Source of the DNA: Acorus gramineus
Lineage: Eukaryota; Streptophyta; Magnoliopsida; Acorales; Acoraceae
DNA length: 64,000 bases
Direction of reading: 5' to 3'
NCBI GenBank assembly: GCA_030737835.1
Contig: CM060857.1
Span: 9,330,145 to 9,394,144, forward strand
The notes below the pieces were generated by a model. It saw nothing but the letters and a program-made list of their open reading frames with translations. It was not told the DNA's origin and searched no databases. Shown one piece after another: positions 11,598 through 22,809 of this stretch; position 1 is the stretch's first letter; each line of letters opens with the position of its first letter. Position numbers and translations under genes: made by a program.

Positions 11598-13860
11598 ACA
11601 GGTGACCAAGGATGTTGGGACTTAATGGGCGGATAATCATCCATACACAATCCTGTGGGTCGTCGCATCGCCGGCCTACCATACCCTCACCCTCACCTCT
11701 CAATAGGTGACCTAGGCTCTTGGGACTGACTAGGCTGTTGGTCACCCTTGGTCCACCGATAGTCTCTCCTCACTCCGTAGGTCGTTCGGCCACTCCCACG
11801 TTCGGCGCAGTCCTTCTACCAAATCAGGAGGCGCCTACTGGTGGGAGCCCCTGCACGGGACAACCTTTCCAACGCCGAGGTAGTCTCTACACGGATCCAA
11901 CAAAGGGAACAGAACAGCCTATCCATCGCATATGATCCACTCGGATCCGCTGACAGCACATCTCTACAACTCTAATGTCTTGAATTCCTCAGAATTCCAC
12001 CAGCGCGCATAGCCAGGATGCGGGGAAATAAATAAGACATAAATGGGGAAAAGAGACCTTGGGAGGGTAACCTGAGGTCCCGATGTAGGACATCCGACAA
12101 CCAAACGAGGAACACGGAGTACCCTAACCCGGGTCTCAATGTTAACCTCGCAAGGCCCCCTTATATTCCCCAAAGCATGCTAACAATATTAAAGCTTGCA
12201 TTTAATTAAATAAATCAAACTAATAGGACGCATGCTCAGGTCAGGGCTTTCCTAGCATGATAGCGGGGTAACAGGATGCACGGCTCATGCACAAATCCTA
12301 AGGGTGCAAGTCCCTAACATACAAGTCTAGGGTGGCATGCATTCTACACACACATCATGCTTACATGGATTATAACAAAGCAGTTAATACCAACTATGTG
12401 CCCCAGGGGAGGACGGTACACGCTCAAAGGCATGTAGCGCCTCCCAAACTGGGTTGGGTTGTCCCACTCACCGGAAATCGGGTCGACGCGCGACCGTCCG
12501 TCGAGATCTGCAAGACAAGGTATCAACTGGTGAGTAAAAATCCACAAACACAACAAAAGACTCAAAATACACAAAACTAACAACCAAACACTCAACACTA
12601 GGGCAAACGTGCATACGACCCGCACGCACGCTAGCCCGAGCACCCCGGCAACCACCCGCACCGCCAGGCCCCCTGCCTGCCGCCTGGACACGCCGCCGCA
12701 CCACCCGGGGCATCGCACGTCCACTGCGCCCTGCCGCAGCAGCCCGCGCGCGCCCTGCACGCCTCCGCGCGCAGCGCCTCGCCCCGCGCGCACCCCGCGC
12801 GCACCTCCGCCACCTCGCCGCTCCCCGCGCGCACCACCGCTGCCTCGTCGCGCCCCGCGCGCACCCCGCGCGCACCATCCCCTCGCACAGCTCCCCGCAC
12901 CAGCCGCTCGACCAGCACCTCGCACCAGCCGCTCGACCAGCACCTCGCACTAGCTCGCCCAGCGCACGCACGCCCAGCACACCCGCGCACAGCACGCCCA
13001 GCACACGCGCCCGCTGGCCACCAGCTCCCCCCGAGCGCACGCCCAGCCTGCTGCGCTGCCTGTGCTGCTGCCTGTGCTGCCTGTGCTGCCTGCTGCCCGA
13101 ACAGCAGCCCCCAGCCTGCCGAGCACCTCCACCGCCCATCCCACGGCCGCCGACCACCTCCGACCGCCCCCAACCACCTCCGACAGCCTCCCACAGCCGC
13201 CGACCACCCCCCAAACACAGATCTACCCTCCTAGCATACATCTAAGTAAGAAAAGAGGGGAAAAGAGGCTTACCAAGGGGAGGAAGAGATGATCGGTTGC
13301 TCTCCGCGCACCGAAACCTTTCCCCAAAGCCCTCCCACGCCCGGATCTCACTCGGCCTTCGAAACGGCCCAAAACAGAGGAGAAAGAGGGGAGGATGGAG
13401 AGGCTAGACTCGTCGGAATCGGGATTTGAAGGCACCGGGGTGTAGATCGGGACCCGATCTACACTTCTTATGCTTTAGGTTTTTGGGTTTGAGGGGTCTA
13501 AGGGCCTCAAATGGGAGAAAATGAGAGAGGGGAGAGAGAAAAGTAATTGGTAGGGATGATGAATAGTGCCATCAGATTTTTAGATCACCCCTTTATATAG
13601 TAAGTGACTTAAAAACCCGGATACGCCCCGGAACTGTGAAATTTTGGAAACGTTGCCGGAATTCGATGAAATTTTCATGAGTGGCTTAAAATGGCACCAG
13701 GACACATAATATGCAGTTAGATTTTCAATCGGAGTCCTCTAGCTCAGGACGATAGCTAACAGTCCAAAATTTTACGGTTCCGATCGAAAAATGAAAAATT
13801 TCAAAAACTGCTAAAATGCTCCAATGGTTACCAACATGCCAAAAAGTGACACATATATAA
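11013..13860. repeat. GC-rich non-coding repeat, possible LTR-type element starting TGTCACGCCCC
   Basis: It starts abruptly at TGTCACGCCCCAGGGTGG, a terminus often seen in large plant repeats with LTR-like ends. The interior rises to very high GC at 12600-13210, where long open frames occur on both strands in several phases, a compositional artefact rather than genes. It contains a duplicated block with a 116-bp period (about 11531-11760) carrying a (CCCTCA)n tract at about 11572-11600, and a 25-bp unit repeated twice near 12899-12950. No matching right terminus was found, so the 3' limit is uncertain and the class is not proven. Confidence 0.5.
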
Positions 13861-15195
13861 CAGCTATAATGGTTGAACCACCCAAAATTGTGCCTTTGAA
13901 ACCCTAAATCGCATCTAGAAATACACAACAACGATGGCTGATCCATCCAATACCTTGGCCTTGGAACCCTAAATCGCAGAGAGAAGTGAAGACGACGAAG
14001 GCGACGGCGAGGATATTTCATGTAATTGTGAGTTGTGAGTTTCATGTGAGTTTCATGTAATTGTTAATTCATATATACATTCATTGTTATCCATTCATAT
14101 ATATATACATAACATATATGTATATGTTAATTGTGAGTTTCATGTAATTGTTTACTGTTTATCAGATACATAGAGTTTATTAGCCATTTTATACTCCATG
14201 AGATTTTCCTAGTCTTAAACATTGATAACCACTATTTAATATTGGGATTACCAATACCACATGGATGAAGTAATACAATTTACACTTAAAACGTTTCCCT
14301 TTTCATTTTAATGGATAGGCCTAAGCAAGGTTGTTCCCTCTCTCTGACCACACACACTAATAATAGATAGATGCCCCAAACAATAAGTACAATTTATATG
14401 CTATTATATGTATTGTGATAAAGGCATATGTTGTGATCTTGCCCTAGATCGTCCCCACTAGTATAAGTCACATCTTTTAACAAAAGATGGGGTGTTTTAC
14501 CATCTTGCCAATTATATAACATGGCTATGTATGTGTATCAAATACATACATAGCCATATTAGATAATATATTTTATTAGATATATATATTTATCTTTTGT
14601 TAATCAGATATAATATGTTTATCAGATATAGTATGTTTAAAGTTTCATATGTTGTTTTCGGAATCTTCCTTTTCTCAGTTAACCGGTTATGCATGTTTAT
14701 CAGATACATAGATTTATGGCTATTGACATTGTTATTGTTAATTGATTTGAGTATATTATTAATTACTCTGGGTACACTATGAATCTATTTGGGTACACTG
14801 TTATTATATATGTATATATTACTTGTGAGTTTCATGTTTTTATTCTTGTGATTTTGATGTGGATTGTTAGCTAGCACGTCTTTATTAGGTACATTATTTT
14901 TGTGCATTATATGAGGCATGATGTGTTGATTTTGGCTTGGTCCTAGTCTTAGTCTCTTGGTACATATATATTCTTAATCTTTTGCTACATATATAACTTA
15001 TGCCTTTTGGCTATGTAATTTATATCAGACGAATGGATAGGAACAACCTTTTGGAACATATATAACTTGTGTTTTTTGGCTATATAACTTATGTCTTTTG
15101 TGTATCATATCAGACGAATGTGTAATTGTTCTTTTATTCCTCCTTTAAGAATGTTTTAATACTATGATATAATATAGTTGTGTTATAATTTTTAG
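13861..15195. other. AT-rich stretch without a recognised gene, with a short perfect hairpin
   Basis: Two similar fragments near 13880-13990 share ccctaaatcgca. A perfect 14-bp-arm hairpin, ATGGCTATGTATGT ... ACATACATAGCCAT, lies at 14521-14557. The rest has repeated tttatcagata and tttcatgtaattg phrases. It may be the remaining upstream part of the transposon that carried the peptidase exon at 15196, but no transposase is visible. Confidence 0.45.
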
Positions 15196-15340
15196 GATGG
15201 ACTGTGGCATGTTCGTAAACAAATTTGGTGAGCATCTTATCAAAAGGATGGACATGAACTTCAGACAATGCGACATTCCAAGATTCAGAGGTGAATATGC
15301 TACGAAGATCCTAAGACGATCCAAAGAAAGTGTGTTATGA
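15196..15340 (+). pseudogene. Ulp1-like (C48) peptidase, C-terminal exon, left copy
   Basis: After an acceptor-like tttttag, the frame reads MDCGMFVNKFGEHLIKRMDM and continues through NFRQCDIPRFRGEYA to a stop at 15338-15340 (48 codons). D-C-G-M-F-V around a cysteine is the catalytic-Cys box of Ulp1/SENP-type C48 peptidases, which in plants are often carried by Mutator-like transposons. The His and Asp parts of the triad are not found nearby, so this is a remnant. An inverted, more damaged copy is at 16820-16988. Confidence 0.6.
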
Positions 15341-16819
15341 ATGAACATGAACTATGTTATATATTATATATAACTTCTATTATACCATTATGAATGGAAG
15401 TTGAGTTATGAATGGATCTTATGTACATTTGTTAACCAATTGATGTTATGAATATAAGTGAATTTGTGAATGATAGTTGTGTTATTCAAAGAAAGTGTGT
15501 TTTAAATGGACATGAACTATGTTATATATTATATATAACTTGTGTTATATCATGATGAACAGAAGTTGAGTTATGAATGAATCTTGTGTACATTTGTTGA
15601 CCAATTGATGTTATGAATAAAAATAGTGTTATGAATGGTATAATTTATGTAATACTATTAGTACCATGTATGCATTCACTATTGGTACATTGTTAGTTCA
15701 TAATATGTACATTGTTAGTGCAGTACATTGTTAGGCCATCTGGGTATACTATTACCTACTACCCTGTATACATTCACAATAGTTTAAGCATCATCAGATC
15801 AGCAAACACTCACTTTTTCTCTTTTTTCCCTCACCAAATTGACTGGACCCTTCTCCATTCAAACCCTTTCTGCCTCAACCCCTCTTCTTCCCCAATTGAC
15901 CACTCCCCCACCTTCTCTTTTTTCCCCATCAAATCAACTGAAACCCTTCCCTACTCAAACCCTTTTTTTCCCAACCCTTTTTCAATCTCTCTTAAATCTT
16001 GATTTTTTCACTCTCTCTCTAAAAAAAAAAACCCCCTCTCTCTCTCCCCCCCCCTCTCCCCCCCCCCCCCCCCCTGGTAAATGATATTTGGATCCCCCCC
16101 CCCTCTCTAAAATAAATCCTCCCCCAAGCCCTCTATCCCTCCCTACGTCTCTCCTCCCATCCTACCCTAGCTACGCGGCCTTGGTCCTCCCTCTCTCCCA
16201 TATTTGTTAAATACTTGAGTTTTATTCATTGAATCATTATTCGAGATGCAAGGGCCTTGGATACAACAGGAAGACATGTAGAATTTCAGTTGCAGTTGAA
16301 GAATGAAGTTCTATGTCCATTTTGAAAAACAATCGTTTGTTTTAATAACATTGTCATTTTGTCATGTACGAACATTTGTTTGTATTGTTGCTTATTGAAT
16401 GCATTTTGATCCAATGATGCTTAAACTGTTGTGAATGTTTATAGTGTAGAATTTTATAGTGTACTCATATTGAATATCAATGCTCTGGTACTAACGAACA
16501 GTGTACCTAGGTTGATTGACAGTGTACAGAAAATCTACAATTGGTTAACAGTGAAAACACAAGTTATGTATTTCAATTTAATTATAGTAACACAAGATCC
16601 ATTCATAACACAAATTTCATTTATAAATTATAAAGACTGTATAGTTCTACCAACATGCAACATATACAACTTTACAACAGGTCTTGCATATCCTAACCCC
16701 CAAAAGATAAAGACACAAAATAACAAAACAAGCATTGTTTAGCAACACATAAGTATAAGACATCTATATATAATGACATTAGTGAACACCAAAATTTGTT
16801 TGGTTCTTGGCAGTTGGTA

Positions 16820-16988
16820 CTAGGTAGCTTCCTCTTGTATTTCATGGATCCTATCCTCACTTGATCGTCTTAGGATTTTTATAGCATATTCACCTCTGAA
16901 TCTTGAAATGTCGCACTATCTGAAATTCATGTCCATCCTTTTGATGAGATGCTCACCAAATTTGTTTACGAACATGCCGCAGTCCACC
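16820..16988 (-). pseudogene. Ulp1-like (C48) peptidase, C-terminal exon, inverted right copy
   Basis: The minus strand reads VDCGMFVNKFGEHLIKRMDM then NFR, an in-frame TAG, and CDISRFRGEYAIKILRRSSE to a terminal stop at 16820-16822. The TAG replaces the Gln of the left copy, so this copy cannot encode the full exon. It is preceded by the same acceptor-like tttttag. An adjacent minus-strand frame at 17017-17319 may be a neighbouring exon of the same dead gene, but it is not recognised. Confidence 0.58.
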
Positions 16989-18440
16989 CTAAAAATTATA
17001 ATAGAATTATATTATATCATAGTAATAGAACATTAATAAAAGATGAATAAGGAAATTTGATCATCACAACATTTTTCATCTCTAATGGTTCCCCTAATTT
17101 CGCACATCCATTCTTTTTCTCATGCATCAAACACAAAACCTTTCGTAGTGGAGAGAGCCGACAATCATCTATGGGCATCTCAAGATCTAATTTTTTTAAG
17201 AGATAGAAATTTTGATTTTTTTTCCGTTTTCGCACAAGATTAGAGCACACCAATGGTTTCTCATGGAAAGGATTGAGAAGAACAAACATTAACAATGTTA
17301 AAAAATTTTGTAGTGTCATGCCATCATTGATGAGTTATTTCTAATGTAAATATAATTTATGAACCAAAAAATAAAAAAATAATGATCTAAATTCATGTAT
17401 ATTAATAGTGTACTATATATTATTAACAATGTACGATATATTATTAACAATGTACCATATTACAAAAACAGAGGAAATCACGCACACCTGCCTTCGACAT
17501 CACAGCAGAAACCACCATAGCCTCACTCATCTTCGGGAATTCCAACCTTTCCTATTCAAAGCTCCTCCTCAACTGGGTTGCTACTGTAAGAGAGATTTGT
17601 GATTTGGGTTTTTATTTATGGGAGTTGGTTTTAGCTCATATTCTTAAAATAGGGGGGGGGGGGTTTGGGTTTGTCATTAAAAAACAGGGGGCATACATCC
17701 ATTAAAACTATTGTTTGATATACCTCTAAAAACATTGTCTTTTTAGAATTGTGATGATGAACTATTATGGGGTGCTGCTTGACTTCACAAAGCCACGAAG
17801 AACCTAACATACCTAGATTACATGGTAGACTTTGGGAGCTTGTGAGATGGAAGAGGAAGAAGAAGGGTTCCTCCATCACCGTTGCCACCATCATGGTTTC
17901 CGCCGCCGTTGCTAGCACGGTCTCTGTCGCCGCTGTCATCGTCATTTGGGGAAGAAGAAGGGTTGGGGGGGAAAAGTGTTTCAATTGATTTGGTGGGAAA
18001 ATAAAGAAGGTGGGGGAGAGGTCGATTGGGGAAGAAGAGGGATTGGAAAAAAAGGGGTTGAATGGGGAAGATGATTCAGTCGATTTGGAGAAGGAAAAAA
18101 GAGAAAAAGTGAGATTGAATAGTTTAGGTAAATAAAATGGTTGAATGGGTAGTTTTGAAAGTCTAAAAAGGGGATCTAACGGAATGGGTTAATTTGGGCC
18201 TAAAAATAATGAGATTGAGAGATAGGGGCCTAGAAAAAAGTCAAAAAAGTCCAGAGACTTAAAAATAATAGGGGGATGGCTATGAGGCCTCTAATTAATT
18301 TTTCCAAAAAATTAAGATGGTTTCAACCTTCCAGAACACGAAGAACATGCATAAAAAAATTATCTTTCAAAAGTTACTTATCGTGAATGATAAAAATAAT
18401 TTTGTGAATATTTTATAAAAAGTTAATTTTATATCAATGA

Positions 18441-18681
18441 TAACAGGAGTGGAGGGCACCTGTTCAACTATAGCACAGCTCGTGTTTGGCAGAGGGTCAA
18501 CGAGTGCGGCACCCTTGGTGCGTGCATTTTAGTCTGCTAAGGGCTGTATGTTTCACTCCCTAGTTAGTTTTGTTCCTTGTATTGCACTTATGTTTTTTTT
18601 TTCAGTCTTCTAATCTCCCCATTTCGGCCTATTTGTAACTTGTTTTACCAGTTATGAATGAACTATCATTTCTCAAAAAAA
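18441..18681 (+). mobile_element. 5'-truncated retroposon (LINE/SINE 3' tail) with TSD
   Basis: About 241 bp ending in an A-tract, exactly flanked by the 10-bp repeat ATATCAATGA (18431-18440 and 18682-18691). The 3' part (cagttatgaatgaactatca before the A run) has the typical LINE 3'UTR look. No coding sequence remains. Confidence 0.72.
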
Positions 18682-18691
18682 ATATCAATGA

Positions 18692-19876
18692 GAAAAAACT
18701 CCATTTTATGTAGGGATTGAGAAAAAATATTGTAGTCATAAATGAAACAAAAATCAACTAAGAAAAAATGAAAGAGTTAAAAAATAAACAAAAGAAACTC
18801 TTTTAATTCACACAAATTATGAGATATATTATTTTTGAAAAAGAGAACTTAAGATTAAAAAATATATAAATGTATAATTTTAATAACCAAACATAAACAC
18901 AAAACGCACTACACTCACACATCCTAAAGAAAATATGACATCAAAATTTATCATTTGATTCTCATTCGATGTACTCTATTTTACTTTTCTCAATAAATAA
19001 AAAATTCATCTGGATCGACTATCAAGATACAAAATAAATCTCATGTTATCATGTTTTGCATCTCTAAAAAGAAAGTAAACAAAAATCAATAAAAATAATA
19101 ATTAAAAATCAATAAATATAACATTATTTAAACTCTAATAAAGAAAAGAGATTTGAGGTAAAATCCAGGTAATTTTTTTTTTTAAGGAAATGATAGACTA
19201 TATAACTTTTATACATAAGTTATAATAGGCTGAATTATTGCCTTAACACAAGAAGGGGAGAGGATAGAAGAACGAAAAGAGGATAGAAGAACGAAAAGAG
19301 GATAAAATCCAATGGGCCCATCATGCATAGAAGAGAGTTGAACTCGTTGTGGGGGGATGGGGTAAGGGTATATATTACGTACACAATATTGGTTAATTTT
19401 TATTATAAACACAGGTCAAAAAGGGTTGGAAAGCATTGGAAGTTTTTTTGTTTTGTTTTTTGGAGTGGGGCCAGGTGCCCCCAGCCAGTGAGCCTGATTT
19501 GGCTCTGCCCTGTCGGTACTAGATTTTGATGGGGAATGTCGTTAATCAAAGGTTCTTTTAAGCTTGGTTCCATCATGCGCACGGCGTTTCAAATCACCGC
19601 TTGGTGGATCGTCCAAGGTCGCCCGACCGCTTCCAAGGACATTGGTGTGATTGCCACTTGCTTTTACTCAAAAGCAAGAAAAGGGATAGTCTTATATTAC
19701 TCGCCTTTGCCAGGAAATATTGGGTTATCATCTCAAGGATCACAGCCGGCCGTGCCTTGAGGTGGTGAGGTTCAAATTAGCCTACTAAACACACACACAC
19801 ACACACAGATTGTGTGTGCGCAATTAGCAAATGGGATGGGGTGGAGACAAGTTCTTCTCTAGTCGATGGACTAGAG
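18692..19876. other. Intergenic stretch, no gene recognised
   Basis: AT-rich up to about 19430. It then holds a less AT-rich segment of about 330 bp (19440-19775) of unknown origin with short open frames but no recognised protein. An (AC)n microsatellite lies at 19790-19808. A 21-bp phrase ending in acgaaaagagg is repeated in tandem near 19262-19303. Confidence 0.5.
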
Positions 19877-20098
19877 GTGGGTTGTCGGTTTGACGGATCA
19901 GGAGTGGATTGTTGGGCTCGACGGACCAAAAGTGGATTGTCAGATTTGACGGACCAGAGGTTGGTTGTTGGGCTTGATGGACCAGAAGATGGATTATCAG
20001 GCTCGACGAACTGGAGGTGGATTGTCGGGCTCAATGAACCAAGAGTGGATTGTTAGGCTCGACAGACCAGAGGTGGATTGTCAGGTCGATGACCAATT
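19877..20098 (+). repeat. 28-bp minisatellite, first array (about 8 units)
   Basis: The unit runs gtggattgttgggctcgacg plus gaccaaaa, and copies begin near 19877, 19904, 19932 and so on at 27-29 bp spacing. As 28 is not a multiple of three, the open frame across it is a by-product of composition. A second array with a related unit in the same orientation starts at 20761. Confidence 0.85.
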
Positions 20099-20760
20099 AG
20101 GGCATTATCGGGGTCGACAACCACCTACGGGGGTTGTCAAGGTCCAATTCTAGAAAATTTAGTAAACAAGCAAAAAGTTGTTTTTGGTAATAAAGTAAAA
20201 AAAGAGAAGCAATATAATAGCATGAACAATAAGTAAATAACAATAAAAGTAAATGAAGAACAATAAAAGCAAATAAGAACAATAAAAGTATATAAACTTC
20301 TTTAACTATCTATTATATGATTAAAAAGCTTACAATAACTTGTTTACAATATTTATGAGGGGTTGGGAGAGATGGGATCTAGACAAACTCAAGGAGAATG
20401 AGAAAAATGGAAGATAAAGGTGGGTTGGGGGAGAAATGAGCAAGGAAAGGGAAAGGATTCAGCTTCTCTATTTTCTCTCCCTCTCTTTTGGCTGCTATGG
20501 TGGTGGCTAGGTGGCTGAAATTGGATGGAGGGCTTTGGTGGTGTTTTGGTGCTTCTTTCTCTTTATCCCTTTCTTGTCTTCTTCACCTTCACCCCTCTTT
20601 TTATAGCCAAACCCATCCAATGGGGTGTTGACAGCTCAATGGGGGGTAATGAGTGCCCCCACATCACTCGGAGAGGCTAACATTGATGGAGAGGGTGAAA
20701 AATGCAGTCCATGCCGTTCTTTTTTGAGCTTATCTTGTTTGAGATTTTTCGACGATCCTG

Positions 20761-21010
20761 GTAGGGATTGTCTACGTCAACAATCCTAGTAGGGCTTGTC
20801 CAAGTCGACGATCGAGGTATGGAGTGTCTCAGTCGACGATTCGGGTAGAGATTGTCTTAATCGATGATCCTGGTAGATATTGTCTTAGTCGACGATCTTG
20901 GTAGGGCTTGTCTTAGTCAACGATCCGGGTATGGATTGTCTAAGTCGAAGGTCCACGTGGAGATTGTCTCACTCGACGATCCTTGTAGGGGTGTCAGATT
21001 CAAGCCTGCA
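20761..21010 (+). repeat. 28-bp minisatellite, second array (8 full units)
   Basis: Unit starts are spaced exactly 28 bp apart: 20761, 20789, 20817, 20845, 20873, 20901, 20929, 20957 and 20985. The consensus begins gtagggattgtctaagtcga followed by cgatcctg. It shares the gt(g/a)g...attgtc...gtcgacga core with the first array 660 bp upstream. The spacer between the arrays (20099-20760) carries no gene. Confidence 0.88.
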
Positions 21011-21109
21011 CAAATCATATAGTACATGGATCCGACCGGTCAAAATGGGGTATCTAAACGCCTCTGAGGATAAGGTTGAATAGTGATAAAACAGATTTTA
21101 GAAGGCTGA

Positions 21110-21700
21110 AATAAATGAGAATCTGTATGTCAAAATTAACTAGTATAAAGTGATATAATTATTCCTACTATCCCTGGAATTAAGTTATTCCATATTATTC
21201 AACCTATTTGAATATGTGGCCCCACTATCAAATCAACTGTCATCACCTCTTATAAATAACGAGGTTCACATGTCAAATCATTTTTGCACCTTTTAAATGG
21301 ATTTTGAAAGGCTGAAATAAATAAAAATCTGTATGTCAGAATTAACTAGTATAAAGTGGTATAATTATTCCTTCTACTCTTGGAATTAAGTTATTCTAGA
21401 TTATTCACATATTTGAATATATGTATCCCACTGCCAAATCAATTATCATTACCTCTTATAAGGTCCACAAGTCAAATAATTTTCACCTTTTATATATTAT
21501 TATTAACACCTTATTTATATTTTATCCACAATTCATTCATGGTCAATCAAACAATAAAAAACTTTATTATTACGTTTCTCAACGAGAATAATTAAAAACA
21601 CAACCAAACAAAAAATCATTTATTCATTATGTATACTAAAATAGTTATAAATGTCATATTAACTTAATTCTCTATCCAAATGGGGAAATAGAGTTTTTAT
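21110..21700. repeat. Diverged repeat related to the 7885-8935 MITEs
   Basis: Two direct copies of a segment starting ctgaaataaatgagaatctg lie at about 21107 and 21313, both followed by gttattc...attattca. The right part (tttattattacgtttctcaa) is the reverse complement of sequence in the MITEs at 7961-8020 and 8575-8620. No coding region. Confidence 0.5.
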
Positions 21701-21767
21701 TTTGTAAGTTGAACTATCTTCAAGCCCCCCTCTAAAAAGCATGGCCATCTTTTCTACGGTACTAAAA

Positions 21768-22809
21768 GGGGGCGGTTATAGCCACCCCACAAGTTATTCT
21801 ATCCACCCCGTTTATTTAAATAAAAAAATGATTTGTTACTTATCTAACTCATCCCACGAGTTCAACATAGACAATGTCTTTTGTGTTTAAGATGATTCCA
21901 CATAGATCATGTCGATCGGGAACCAGAAACCTTATTTCTAGTTCGACATAGACGATGTCTTATGTGTTTAAGGTGGTTCGACATAAATCACGTCGATCGG
22001 GAACCCAGTGGACTAGAAACAAATGAAATCTTGGTTGATTATGGACATCACATCATATATCGTGTATGGAATAGCAATGTACGCAGAATGTAATAAAAAA
22101 AATTTGCTCTACTTTACCTATATTCATTTGGGTGTATGGCGATCATTTTTTGCAGTGTCGCTAACCGACAAAAACATTGGAGGGCTGGAATGTGTTGAAT
22201 GAATCATTGATCTTCATGAACAAAGTCAAACAAAGTGGTTTTTGGTCTCCAAAGTCAATAATGTGTATCTCAATTTTATTTTCTAGATTGATCAGATAAA
22301 TATGTTGATGATTGGATTACGGACATTATAATTCAATAAGATATGATTATATCAAAGGTTTTAACACTTTATTATAAAAGTAAGTCTAGGTCATTAAAGT
22401 AAGAGTCGACATGGTATCAATTTGTCGATAGTAATTACTTAGATCTCATATTAGAAATTGAAGCACAACCTTCTTGTCAAAGTTCGACATGATCCATGTC
22501 AAACCAACTTAAACATAGAAGACATCGTCTATGTCGAACGAGAACATACTAAAATTTCTGGTTCCCGATCGACATGATCTGTGTCGAATAACCTTAAACA
22601 CAGAAGATATCGTCTATATCGAATTAGTACCAGAATAGAACTAATGTTTCTGGTTCCCGATCAACATGATCCATGTCCAACCATCTTAAACACAGAAAAC
22701 ATTATCTATGTCTAGCTTGTGAGGTGATTTAGATAAGTAACAAATCATTTTTTTTATTTAAATAAACAGATTGGGTAGGATAACTCATGGGATGGCTATA
22801 ACCGCCCCC
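21768..22809. mobile_element. Non-autonomous TIR element, GGGGGCGGTTATAGCC termini
   Basis: The termini GGGGGCGGTTATAGCCA and TGGCTATAACCGCCCCC face each other over 1042 bp. The arms extend about 250-370 bp inward (ttatttaaataaa, then gatttgttacttatcta and its complement). Each arm contains repeated units built on gttcgacatagacgatgtc and gatcatgtcgatcgggaac. No transposase is present. G-rich long TIRs suggest a Mutator-like element, but the flanks (gtactaaaa / atacttgaa) do not give a clean TSD. Confidence 0.72.

Larger units (their letters stand above)
15196..18115. repeat. Rearranged transposon region with nested inverted repeats
   Basis: Two sets of inverted homology are visible. Segment 15196-15800 is mirrored by 16405-16988 (peptidase exon at the outside, cattcacaatagtttaagc near 15770 at the inside). 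The CT-rich segment 15815-15985 is mirrored by 17950-18115. C-rich and CT microsatellites lie at 16010-16105 and a G run at 17652-17664. Repeated attaacaatgtac motifs occur near 17420-17455. The arrangement fits a Mutator-like element with long terminal inverted repeats that inserted into, or recombined with, a related copy. Confidence 0.5.

Noticed and set aside
12344..13292. Several long overlapping open frames (up to 257 codons) on both strands
   Set aside because: They coincide with an extremely GC-rich low-complexity block. All frames are open because stop codons are rare there, and products are Arg/Ala/Gly/Pro runs without a domain.
19814..20153. Open frames across the first 28-bp array
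   Set aside because: The repeat unit is not a multiple of three, so the frames only reflect repeat composition.
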